In this document: positions 24,932 through 32,452 of the stretch, one piece after another
How positions within the stretch are numbered: the first letter of the stretch is position 1
How the letters are laid out: each line of letters starts with the position of its first letter
DNA from: Alphaproteobacteria bacterium
GTDB taxonomy: Bacteria > Pseudomonadota > Alphaproteobacteria > Rhodobacterales > Rhodobacteraceae
Reading direction: 5' to 3'
DNA length: 48,337 bases
Assembly (NCBI GenBank): GCA_030427405.1
Contig: JAUHXK010000018.1
Location: forward strand, 1 to 48,337
Position numbers and translations under genes: made by a program
The notes under the pieces: model-generated
Told to the model about the DNA's origin: nothing
The model's input: the letters and a program-made list of their open reading frames with translations, nothing else
Databases searched by the model: none

Positions 24932-25804
24932 ATGGCAAAAATCGCATTCCTTGGCCTGGGCGTCATGGGCTATCCGATGGCGGGGCACCTTCAGGCTGCG
25001 GGCCATGATGTCACCGTCTACAACCGCACCGCCGCAAAAGCCGAGGCCTGGGTCGCCGAACACGGAGGCACGTCCGCCGCAACACCTGCCGAGGCCGCGC
25101 GCGGCGCAGCCTTTGTCATGTCCTGTGTCGGTAATGACGATGACCTGCGCATGGTCTGCACCGGCAAGGACGGGGCGTTCCACGGCATGGCAGACGGGGC
25201 CGTATTCGTGGACCACACCACCGTTTCCGCCAAGGTGACACGGGAATTGAACGCCGCCGCTGCCGAAAATGGCATCGCTTTTGTGGATGCGCCGATCTCC
25301 GGCGGACAAGCCGGAGCCGAAAACGGTGTCTTGTCAATCATGTGTGGCGGTGATCAGGTCGCTTATGACGCGGCTGAACCGGTGATGCAGGTCTATTCCA
25401 AGATCTGCCGCCGCCTGGGCGACAGCGGCGCAGGCCAAATGACCAAGATGTGCAACCAGATCGCCATCGCCGGGCTGGTACAAGGCCTGAGCGAAGCACT
25501 GCATTTCGCCGAAAAGGCTGACTTGGACGGCCGGGCGGTGGTTGAGGTCATCAGCCAAGGGGCCGCCGGCAGCTGGCAGATGTCCAACCGCTTTGAAACC
25601 ATGCTGGACGATCATTTCGACCATGGCTTTGCCGTCGACTGGATGCGAAAGGACCTGGGCATCTGCCTGGACACGGCCAACGAAACCGGTGCCTCGCTGC
25701 CTGTGACGGCTCTTGTGGACCAGTTTTACAAGGATGTTCAGGCCTTGGGAGGCGGGCGTTGGGACACCTCGTCGCTGATCAAACGTCTCAGGGCGCTGGC
25801 CTAG
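24932..25804 (+). CDS. NAD(P)-dependent beta-hydroxyacid dehydrogenase (3-hydroxyisobutyrate dehydrogenase family)
   Basis: A 290-residue dehydrogenase with N-terminal motif IAFLGLGVMGYPMAGHL and Asn-Arg after strand two (VYNRT), which often indicates NADP(H). The substrate motif is FVDAPISGGQAGAENG, and the catalytic Lys is in GQMTKMCNQI. The family includes 3-hydroxyisobutyrate, tartronate-semialdehyde and glyoxylate/succinic-semialdehyde reductases. The start chosen is ATG at 24932, as an upstream extension crosses non-coding sequence. It lies 15 bases before the kinase-peptidase-aminotransferase fusion gene. The two probably act in one pathway, for example handling a semialdehyde or hydroxy acid made by the lyase/transaminase domain. 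Confidence 0.93.
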   Translation: MAKIAFLGLGVMGYPMAGHLQAAGHDVTVYNRTAAKAEAWVAEHGGTSAATPAEAARGAAFVMSCVGNDDDLRMVCTGKDGAFHGMADGAVFVDHTTVSAKVTRELNAAAAENGIAFVDAPISGGQAGAENGVLSIMCGGDQVAYDAAEPVMQVYSKICRRLGDSGAGQMTKMCNQIAIAGLVQGLSEALHFAEKADLDGRAVVEVISQGAAGSWQMSNRFETMLDDHFDHGFAVDWMRKDLGICLDTANETGASLPVTALVDQFYKDVQALGGGRWDTSSLIKRLRALA

Positions 25805-25819
25805 AAAGGTCCCGGACCG

Positions 25820-28800
25820 ATGGCCGGGCCAACGCAATACTGGACCGCCGCCCTGCGCGGGTATTGGGGAATCGAAGGCAACCTGTCCCGTCTGAATGGC
25901 GAATATGACCTCAATTTCCTGGTCCAGGCCAAGAACGGCCAGGACTACGTGCTGAAAGTCATGCATGCCGGGTGCCCACAGGATCAGGTGGATTTGCAGA
26001 TCAAGGCGCTGGAGCATCTGGCCTCTGCCGCCCCCGGCCTGCCATTCCCAAGGGTTCTGCCCGCCGTGGACGGGAATGTCATGCCTGTTATCCCCGATCA
26101 GGACGGCACGCCACGCCTGGCCTGGTTGCTGGAACGCCTGCCGGGCCAAAGCTATGCCGAGGCCGCACCAAAAACGGACGCGTTGATTTTGAAACTCGGT
26201 CGTGCGCTGGGGGCGACGGACCGGGCATTGGAAGGGTTCTCTCATGACGGTCTTCACCGCCCCGGCTTCAAGTGGGACCTGACGCAAGCCGGTTGGATCA
26301 ACGACGCGTTGAGCCAGATCGAAGACCCCGACAGGCGCGCATTGCTGACCGAGATTGCGCAGGCCTTTGACGGTGTCTCGGGGCCATTGGCGGCGCTTCC
26401 GAAACAGCCGATCCACAATGATGTCAACGACTACAACATCCTGGTCGAAGGCGAATTGGGACAGGGGCAGAGCATTTCTGGCCTGATCGACCTTGGCGAC
26501 ATGTGCACCGCCCCGCGCATCTGCGATCTGGCCATCGCAGGGGCTTATGTGGTGTTGGACCACCCCCGCCCCGAACAGGCGCTGGCGGCGCTGGTCCGCG
26601 GGTACAACGCCGCCAACCGCCTGCGCCCCGACGAGGTCGACCTGATTTGGCCGCTTCTGAGAATGCGCCTTGCGGTTTCGGTCGTGAATTCAACGCTGAT
26701 GGCCGTCGAAAACCCTGACGACCCTTATGTCACCATCAGCCAACAGCCCGCTTGGCGGTTCCTTGAGAACACGGCCATCAATGGTGGGCTCATGTCTGCC
26801 CGCCTGCGCGCGGCCTGCGGTTTGCCGGTAACGGATGCCGCCGAACGCATCCATGCCTACCTGGACAAGCATCGCGGCGAATTCGCGCCACTGTTCGGAC
26901 AAGACCTGAGCGCGGCCCCCATGGGATCGCTGTCGGTGGAACGGTCAACCTGGCCTCAGGACCCGTTCCACATGCCGCGGCACGAAGCCGCCCGCGTGGG
27001 CGCGGAACATGGCACGGGCATGTGGCTTGGCTATTACAACGAACCTCGCCTGATTTATACAGAGCCCGGGTTTCGCAAAGGACCCTGGAAAGCCTCGGAC
27101 CGGCGGACAGTTCACCTGGCCGTCGATGTGTTTGCCCCGGCCGGAACCGTTCTGCATGCGCCAACCAGCGGGCGCGTCGAGGCCGTCGAAAACCGGGACG
27201 CCCACCTGGATTACGGCGGCGTAGTGATCCTGCGCCATGAAACACCTGACGGTGACCCGTTTTTTACGCTGTACGGACATCTCGACCCGGAAATCTGCGA
27301 CCGGTTGCGCCCCGGCGACCCGGTGGCGCAGGGGGCGGTTTTCGCCCGGCTGGGTGACCCCGACCAAAACGGCGGCTGGTCGCCGCATGTACATTTTCAG
27401 CTGGCCCTGACCACATCGGGCATGGATGACGATTGGCCCGGCGTCGGCGACCCGGACGAGCTGGAGCTTTGGCATGCAATCTGCCCCAACCCGGCAGCAC
27501 TGCTGAATCTGCCCGACGAGAAAACCTGTTACCATCCGACCGACAAAGCGGCTGTTCTGCGAAAGCGCCGGGCGCATTTCGGCGGCAACCTGTCCCTGAC
27601 ATATGATGACCCGGTCATGCTGGTGCGGGGATGGAGACACCATCTGTTCGACGAATGGGGCCGCCCCTACCTGGACGCCTATAACAACGTACCGCATGTG
27701 GGTCATGCCCACCCGCGCATTCAGGCCGTCGCTGCCGATCAACTGACCCGGATGAACGCGAACACGCGCTACCTGCATCCGTCCCAGACAGAGTTTGCGG
27801 AAAAGGTCCTGTCAAAGTTTCCCGCCCCGTTCGAGGTTTGTTTCTTTGTCAACTCGGGGACCGAAGCCAACGAGCTGGCCCTTCGATTGGCCCGCGCGCA
27901 CACGGGTGCCAAGGGGATCGTGACGCCGGACCACGGCTATCACGGGAACACCAACGCGGCGATCGCCATCTCGGCCTACAAGTTCAACAAACCCGGTGGG
28001 GTGGGTCAGGCCGATTGGGTTGAACTAGTCGAAGTTGCCGATGATTACCGCGGCTCTTATCGGCGCGACGACCCTGATCGCGCGCAAAAGTTTGCCGACC
28101 TTGTGGGTCCGGCAATTGCCGCGCTGAAATCCAGTGGCCATGGGCTGGCCGGTTTCATCGCCGAAACCTTTCCGTCTGTCGGAGGGCAGATCATCCCGCC
28201 CAAAGGGTATCTGCCTGCCGTTTACGAACAAATCCGTGCGGCTGGCGGCGTTTGCATCGCCGACGAGGTTCAGACCGGCCTGGGCCGCCTGGGCGATTAC
28301 TATTTTGGTTTCGAACATCAAGGCGCAGTGCCGGATATCGTTGTTCTGGGCAAACCGATCGGAAATGGCCATCCGCTGGGCGTGGTGGTCACGACGCGGG
28401 ACATTGCAGATAGCTTTGACAATGGTATCGAGTTCTTTTCGACCTTTGGCGGATCGACCCTGTCGTGCCGCATTGGCAAGACTGTTCTGGACATCGTCGA
28501 TGACGAAGGGCTGCAAGACAACGCACGTGTCATGGGCCTGCGCCTTATGAACGGGCTAAAGAAGCTTGAAACCCGGTTTTCCTGCGTGGGCGATGTCCGC
28601 GGAATGGGTCTGTTCCTGGGGGTGGAACTGGTCAACCCGGATGGGTCGGAAGGCACCGAGATTTGCCGCTATGTCAAGAACAGGATGCGCGACCACCGCA
28701 TCCTGATCGGCAGCGAAGGTCCGCGCGATAACATTCTGAAAATCCGCCCGCCCCTGACGATCGAGGCAGACGACGTGGACATGATCTTGGAGGTTCTGCA

Positions 28801-28879
28801 AGACATTCTGGCCGAGGTCGGGGATTACGCGCCTGCGCCGGTCTGTGATCACCACCACGCAGGCTGCGGTTGCTGCTGA
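25820..28879 (+). CDS. Three-domain fusion: APH-type kinase, M23 peptidase-like domain, class III aminotransferase/phospho-lyase
   Basis: A 1019-residue protein. Residues 1-350 form an aminoglycoside-phosphotransferase-like kinase with HNDVNDYN (His199, Asp201, Asn206) and GLIDLGD (Asp224). Residues 400-565 form an M23/lysostaphin-type domain with HLAVD (His432, Asp436), YGHLDP and HVHFQ (His523, His525), so the zinc ligands are intact although no signal peptide is present. Residues 590-1005 are a PLP class III aminotransferase with NSGTEANELALRLAR, IADEVQTGLGR (Asp815) and LGKPIGNG (Lys845). The tail DHHHAGCGCC is Cys/His-rich. The human pair hydroxylysine kinase and phosphohydroxylysine phospho-lyase belongs to the same two enzyme families, so phosphorylation followed by ammonia and phosphate elimination is the best guess. 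The role of the middle domain is unknown. Confidence 0.88.
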   Translation: MAGPTQYWTAALRGYWGIEGNLSRLNGEYDLNFLVQAKNGQDYVLKVMHAGCPQDQVDLQIKALEHLASAAPGLPFPRVLPAVDGNVMPVIPDQDGTPRLAWLLERLPGQSYAEAAPKTDALILKLGRALGATDRALEGFSHDGLHRPGFKWDLTQAGWINDALSQIEDPDRRALLTEIAQAFDGVSGPLAALPKQPIHNDVNDYNILVEGELGQGQSISGLIDLGDMCTAPRICDLAIAGAYVVLDHPRPEQALAALVRGYNAANRLRPDEVDLIWPLLRMRLAVSVVNSTLMAVENPDDPYVTISQQPAWRFLENTAINGGLMSARLRAACGLPVTDAAERIHAYLDKHRGEFAPLFGQDLSAAPMGSLSVERSTWPQDPFHMPRHEAARVGAEHGTGMWLGYYNEPRLIYTEPGFRKGPWKASDRRTVHLAVDVFAPAGTVLHAPTSGRVEAVENRDAHLDYGGVVILRHETPDGDPFFTLYGHLDPEICDRLRPGDPVAQGAVFARLGDPDQNGGWSPHVHFQLALTTSGMDDDWPGVGDPDELELWHAICPNPAALLNLPDEKTCYHPTDKAAVLRKRRAHFGGNLSLTYDDPVMLVRGWRHHLFDEWGRPYLDAYNNVPHVGHAHPRIQAVAADQLTRMNANTRYLHPSQTEFAEKVLSKFPAPFEVCFFVNSGTEANELALRLARAHTGAKGIVTPDHGYHGNTNAAIAISAYKFNKPGGVGQADWVELVEVADDYRGSYRRDDPDRAQKFADLVGPAIAALKSSGHGLAGFIAETFPSVGGQIIPPKGYLPAVYEQIRAAGGVCIADEVQTGLGRLGDYYFGFEHQGAVPDIVVLGKPIGNGHPLGVVVTTRDIADSFDNGIEFFSTFGGSTLSCRIGKTVLDIVDDEGLQDNARVMGLRLMNGLKKLETRFSCVGDVRGMGLFLGVELVNPDGSEGTEICRYVKNRMRDHRILIGSEGPRDNILKIRPPLTIEADDVDMILEVLQDILAEVGDYAPAPVCDHHHAGCGCC

Positions 28880-28922
28880 TTCCGGCCGTTGGGTCCTGAT
28901 CAATTGGCCTCAACTGGCAGGG

Positions 28923-29399
28923 TCAGTGCAAAACCGCCGAACTGGCCCGATGCCCCGTCGTCGGTATAGGTACGGATCGGGTCATCTGGCGCAGAGCAAG
29001 GCCAAGTTCCTCGGACAGCGACGCCAGCGCGGGCGCGAAATCGGGGCGCACGATCAGCGAGGCCATCATCATCGCATCTTCGCGGGCGCCTTCCGATGCG
29101 GCCGCAACCATCTGCGCAAAGCAATTCTCGTCCGCACCGAGGCAGGCGCACCCCAATCCGTGCCGCATAAGGGGACGGCGTCCATGATGGGCGCATAAAG
29201 AGCACAACCGGTCCAGCGTCAGCATCGCTGCACGCCCCCGATCCAGGCCCAGTGCAATTTCGAAATCGCTTGCAGCATCGGCCTGCCCGCCCGAGCCTGC
29301 GCCCCACAGGCGCAGATACATGACCGCGCCAGCCTCGACCGGATCAAGGTCGGACAGTCTGCCGACCGCCGCGCCCCCACGGGGTGTCGGGGCGGTCAT
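28923..29399 (-). CDS. Cys-rich protein coupled to hemP
   Basis: A 158-residue protein without a signal peptide. Its middle region has the cluster LDRLCSLCAHHGRRP (Cys66, Cys69, His71, His72) and HGLGCACLGADENC (Cys84, Cys86, Cys93), which could bind a metal or iron-sulfur cluster. The rest is Ala-rich and helical (FAQMVAAASEGAREDAMMMAS). ATG overlaps the stop of hemP by four bases, so the two are translated together, pointing to a role connected with iron or heme. I do not recognise a named family. It is convergent with the fusion gene (43 bases). Confidence 0.75.
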   Translation of the reverse strand: MTAPTPRGGAAVGRLSDLDPVEAGAVMYLRLWGAGSGGQADAASDFEIALGLDRGRAAMLTLDRLCSLCAHHGRRPLMRHGLGCACLGADENCFAQMVAAASEGAREDAMMMASLIVRPDFAPALASLSEELGLALRQMTRSVPIPTTGHRASSAVLH

Positions 29400-29563
29400 T
29401 TGGTCAGGATCAGTTTGCCCGCGCGCGTGATGCGCAGGGTGTAAAGCTGGTCGCCCAGTTCGATATGGGCCAGGTTGCCACCCTGGGTCAGTTCCTCGGC
29501 CTTATGAGAGGGCAGCATCGAAACTGCAAATGATTGGCTGGGGTTCGGGTTCTGCGCGTTCAT
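29396..29563 (-). CDS. hemP: Hemin uptake protein HemP
   Basis: A 55-residue protein, MNAQNPNPSQSFAVSMLPSH at the start, with the family C-terminus DQLYTLRITRAGKLILTK. Proteins ending in Y-LR-TR-GKLILTK belong to the HemP family, found beside heme and iron uptake genes and, in some bacteria, needed to induce them. The start is ATG at 29561-29563. The stop overlaps the next gene by four bases (ATGA). The upstream divergent region holds a dyad AGTCAA-N9-TTGACT (29685-29705), a candidate iron-dependent operator or pair of back-to-back -35 elements. No heme transporter genes are in the window. Confidence 0.88.
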   Translation of the reverse strand: MNAQNPNPSQSFAVSMLPSHKAEELTQGGNLAHIELGDQLYTLRITRAGKLILTK

Positions 29564-29684
29564 CGTGGCGTCTCCGGATCTGGGCAGCTCTTGGCCCTGT
29601 CTGTTCGCGATTTCATTGACTGGCTGACCCGGAAACGGGGTGGCTGTGCGTTTCTGCGTTTAATCTGATAAAAATACTAAGGTA

Positions 29685-29705
29685 AGTCAAGTGCCCGTTT
29701 TGACT
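29685..29705. promoter_or_regulatory. Dyad in the hemP / phosphatase divergent region
   Basis: AGTCAA (29685-29690) and TTGACT (29700-29705) form a 6-bp inverted repeat with a 9-base centre. Each arm can also serve as a -35 element (TTGACT) for one of the two divergent genes, followed on the minus side by an AT-rich stretch (29661-29680). It may be an operator for an iron regulator, but I cannot assign which. Confidence 0.4.
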
Positions 29706-29783
29706 AAAAGAACCCTGCAATGATTGTTTTTGCCCAACAGCTGGGTTAAGCCGCAACCAACAGGGTTAGCGCGGGTTATTAAG

Positions 29784-30449
29784 GTGGCAACAGTCATATT
29801 CGATCTGGACGGAACCCTGGTGGACAGCCTGCCCGATATTGCTGAATCGGTGAACAGGATGCTGGCCGGCATCGGATTCCCGCCTTTGGACCACACAACC
29901 GTCAGGCGATTCGTCGGAAACGGCCTGCCCAAACTGGTCGAACGCGTCATCGTGCAATGTGGCATCGACACTGCGCGCCACGCGGAACTGACACGGACGA
30001 CGCTGCGGCACTACAACGAAGTCTCGTGCGACCGAACCGTTCTTTACCCCGGCGTGGCGGACGCGCTTACGCGGCTTCGGGATCAGGAACATCGTTTGGG
30101 GCTTTGCACCAACAAACCCGAAGGTCCGGCGCGCCACGTCCTGCAACAGCTTGGCATATCCGGCTACTTCGATGCCGTAACGGGGGGTGACACGCTGACC
30201 GTGCGCAAACCCGATCCGGCGCATTTGCTGGCGACCTTTGACGCGCTTGGCGCTAGTGACAAAAGGGTATTTGTCGGCGACAGCGAAGTTGACGCAGAAA
30301 CCGCCCAGCGCGCAAAAATTCCATTTCTGCTGTTTACCGAAGGTTACCGAAAATCACCAATAAGCGACATGCCCCATGACAGGGCTTATGACGACAGTTC
30401 TGAATTACCGGGCCTTGTTCAGCAGGTCCTGAACCTCGGCGCAAACTGA
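29784..30449 (+). CDS. gph: Phosphoglycolate phosphatase (HAD family)
   Basis: A 221-residue HAD hydrolase that removes phosphate from 2-phosphoglycolate. Motif I is IFDLDGTLVDSLPDI (nucleophile Asp and the second acid Asp). The cap domain includes FVGNGLPKLVERV. Motif II lies in LGLCTNKPEGPARHVL, the conserved Lys is in TVRKPDPAHLL, and motif III is VFVGDSEVDAETA. The frame extends upstream without ATG, and the GTG at 29784 gives the usual family N-terminus VATVIFDLDGT. A TTG at 29724 is the alternative and would add 20 residues. It is divergent from hemP. The segment after DSEVDAETA fits Gph of Rhodobacterales. Confidence 0.9.
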   Translation: MATVIFDLDGTLVDSLPDIAESVNRMLAGIGFPPLDHTTVRRFVGNGLPKLVERVIVQCGIDTARHAELTRTTLRHYNEVSCDRTVLYPGVADALTRLRDQEHRLGLCTNKPEGPARHVLQQLGISGYFDAVTGGDTLTVRKPDPAHLLATFDALGASDKRVFVGDSEVDAETAQRAKIPFLLFTEGYRKSPISDMPHDRAYDDSSELPGLVQQVLNLGAN

Positions 30450-30813
30450 GAAACCGCCGACTAAAAACCACGCACAAGGCGGCCTCGGGTTTGATGATTT
30501 ATCAAGAGGGGGGGGTCGAGGGGCTGGTCGAGGGGGTAAGGTGTCCAGCCCCTCAGTCGGGGAAAGTGGTTGGTCGTTAATGACCGGTTAACGCCAAACT
30601 ACCCTGCAAGCGGCCGCCCAGGAATTGGGGGATTCCCGTAGGAGAGGCTGAATCTCACAGAGGTCATTGATTTACTGTTATTTTTTACTGAATTTTTGTC
30701 TTTCGAAGGTCTATTTCACTGATTCCCGGGCGTTTTGAATGCCCGGGGCGACGATGAGCGCGTGCAATCTTGCCTGCCGAAAGCCGACGCCTTCAGCCTG
30801 ATGGCAAGGGGCA
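30450..30813. other. Structured 364-base convergent intergenic region
   Basis: No gene is visible. The region holds a perfect 10-bp stem GAGGGGCTGG (30518-30527) / CCAGCCCCTC (30545-30554) with a 17-base loop, a stem GGTC-GTTAAT-GACC near 30569-30582, and a stem CCCGGGC (30725-30731) / GCCCGGG (30741-30747). A T-rich stretch lies at 30665-30712. Neither strong stem is followed by a good T run, so they are weak as intrinsic terminators. A small RNA is possible but unproved. Confidence 0.45.
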
Positions 30814-32199
30814 TCACGCGCCCCGCGACAGGCGCTCGGCGTGCAATGCCGCCACCGCGCACGAGGCCAGTCGGGCCTTGTCGTCATCTGCGCGACTGTT
30901 CAGGATAATCGGAACCTTTGCCCCCAAGACAACCCCGGCCCCTTCTGCGTGGGCAATATAGGTCAGCTGCTTTGCCAGCATATTCCCCGCATCAAGGTTG
31001 GGCACCACCAGGATATCAGCCCGCCCGGCGACTTCGGACACGATGCCCTTGGTTCGCGCCGCCGCCAGGCTGACCGCGTTGTCCATCGCAAGCGGGCCAT
31101 CAACCAGCCCGCCCCGGATTTGACCCCGCTCGGCCATCTTGGACAGCAGGGCCGCGTCGATCGAAGACCGGATTGCCGGGTTGACCGTTTCAACCGCGGA
31201 CAAGATCCCCGCCTTGGGCGACTTGATCCCCAGCGAGATCGCAAGGTCTATGGCGTTTTGTGTAATGTCGATCTTGGTTTCAAGATCGGGTTCGATATTG
31301 ATGGCGGCATCCGTGACCAGCAAGGGATGCGGCTGACCGGGCACGTCCATCACGAACACATGGGTAAAGCGCCGCCCGGCGCGCAAACCACGGTCTTTCC
31401 GCAAGGCAGCCCGCAGCAAATCATCGGTGTGCAGATGCCCTTTCATCAGCGCGCTGGCCCGCCCCTCGGCCACCAGATCAACGGCAGCATTGGCGGCATC
31501 GTAATGGCCCTTCACCGGGACGATCTCGGTGTTGCCCAGCGACAGCCCCGCCTGCCGGGCGGCCTCGGCGATCTTGTCCGGGTCACCAACCAGAATTGGT
31601 TCGATGATGGTTTCCTGCGCAGCCAGCAATGCCCCACCCAGCGAATTCGGCTCTTCCGGGGCGACCACCGCGGTGGCAATCGCCGCAAGCGGCCGGGATC
31701 GTTCCAGCAGCGCATCAAAATGCCGATGCCGCTGCACGACAAGACCGGGAACTTCGATCTCGTGGAACGACATCTCTTTCTCGGGCGCAATAACCACCGC
31801 TGTTCCCGTTACAATCACGGCCCCGTCGCTGGGACGGGTGACCTGCGTTTCCATTACGACTTCGCGGTTTTCACGCTTGGCCACGACCGTCACACGCGCC
31901 AGCAGCTCTTCGCCCGCATGCGCCCGATCCTGAAATTCAAAGTTCTGAGATTTGTACAGGGTTCCCGCACCGGGCAGAATATTTCCCAACACTGCGGAAA
32001 TCAGCGCGCCAACAAACAGGGCCGGGGCAATCGCTTCGTTGATGGCGTCACCGTCGCCGTCTTCATTTGCCAGGTGCAGAGGATTGTGATTCCCTGAATT
32101 CGAGGCAAAAACGAAAAAATCGTCCTCTGTGCAAATCCGTTTCAGCTCGGCGCTGTCTCCGACTTTCAACTGGTCATAGGGCTTGTTGTGATATTGCAT
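30814..32199 (-). CDS. Bifunctional MaoC-like enoyl-CoA hydratase / phosphate acetyltransferase
   Basis: A 461-residue fusion. Residues 1-145 are a MaoC/hot-dog hydratase domain (CTEDDFFVFASNSGNHNPLHL, with the Asp/His catalytic pair, then FQDRAHAGEELLARVTVV). The remainder is a phosphate acetyl/butyryltransferase domain (ALMKGHLHTDDLLRAALRK, VTDAAINIEPDLETK, SKMAERGQIRGGLVDGPLAMDNAVS). The second domain converts acetyl-CoA or butyryl-CoA and phosphate to the acyl phosphate. The fusion is common in Rhodobacterales, usually near acetate kinase, which is absent here. Its start is five bases after the end of a truncated reading frame (32205-32339), which suggests that a former operon partner was deleted. 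Confidence 0.93.
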   Translation of the reverse strand: MQYHNKPYDQLKVGDSAELKRICTEDDFFVFASNSGNHNPLHLANEDGDGDAINEAIAPALFVGALISAVLGNILPGAGTLYKSQNFEFQDRAHAGEELLARVTVVAKRENREVVMETQVTRPSDGAVIVTGTAVVIAPEKEMSFHEIEVPGLVVQRHRHFDALLERSRPLAAIATAVVAPEEPNSLGGALLAAQETIIEPILVGDPDKIAEAARQAGLSLGNTEIVPVKGHYDAANAAVDLVAEGRASALMKGHLHTDDLLRAALRKDRGLRAGRRFTHVFVMDVPGQPHPLLVTDAAINIEPDLETKIDITQNAIDLAISLGIKSPKAGILSAVETVNPAIRSSIDAALLSKMAERGQIRGGLVDGPLAMDNAVSLAAARTKGIVSEVAGRADILVVPNLDAGNMLAKQLTYIAHAEGAGVVLGAKVPIILNSRADDDKARLASCAVAALHAERLSRGA

Positions 32200-32204
32200 G
32201 GTGC

Positions 32205-32339
32205 TTACTCGGCGGCTGTGGGTTTCCGACCATACCCAAGGGTGTCAGAGACACAGGTCCCCGGCATGGGCGGTAAGTCCAGAACCTTATGGAATTTCTG
32301 CCGGATTTCCAGCGCAGCGGGCGCTTTTTCATCAATCTT
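32205..32339 (-). pseudogene. Possible C-terminal remnant of a lost gene
   Basis: An open 44-codon stretch ends with TAA five bases before the MaoC-Pta start. Its translation (for example ALEIRQKFHKVLDLPPMPG and SDTLGYGRKPTAAE) has the composition of a real soluble protein tail, yet a stop (32340-32342) and no start codon with a ribosome site lie upstream. The tight spacing to the next start looks like an operon junction. I read it as the scar of a deletion that removed most of the gene. The family is not recognised. Confidence 0.3.
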
Positions 32340-32423
32340 TCAAGGACTGCGCCAATGCGTCCCGGCCATGCGTGATCGGCCCGCAGCAATGGCCGCAGGT
32401 CGTGATATTCCGGGGCATGGGCG

Positions 32424-32450
32424 AAAAAGGCGCCCTGTCGGGGCGCCTGC
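32424..32450 (-). terminator. Intrinsic terminator of the nitrate operon
   Basis: On the minus strand the stem AGGCGCC-CCGACAG-GGCGCCT (7 bp, arms at 32442-32448 and 32428-32434) is followed by TTTTTCG. It begins five bases after the nasA stop. The other strand also ends in CTTTTA, so it may act in both directions. Confidence 0.85.
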
Positions 32451-32452
32451 TT

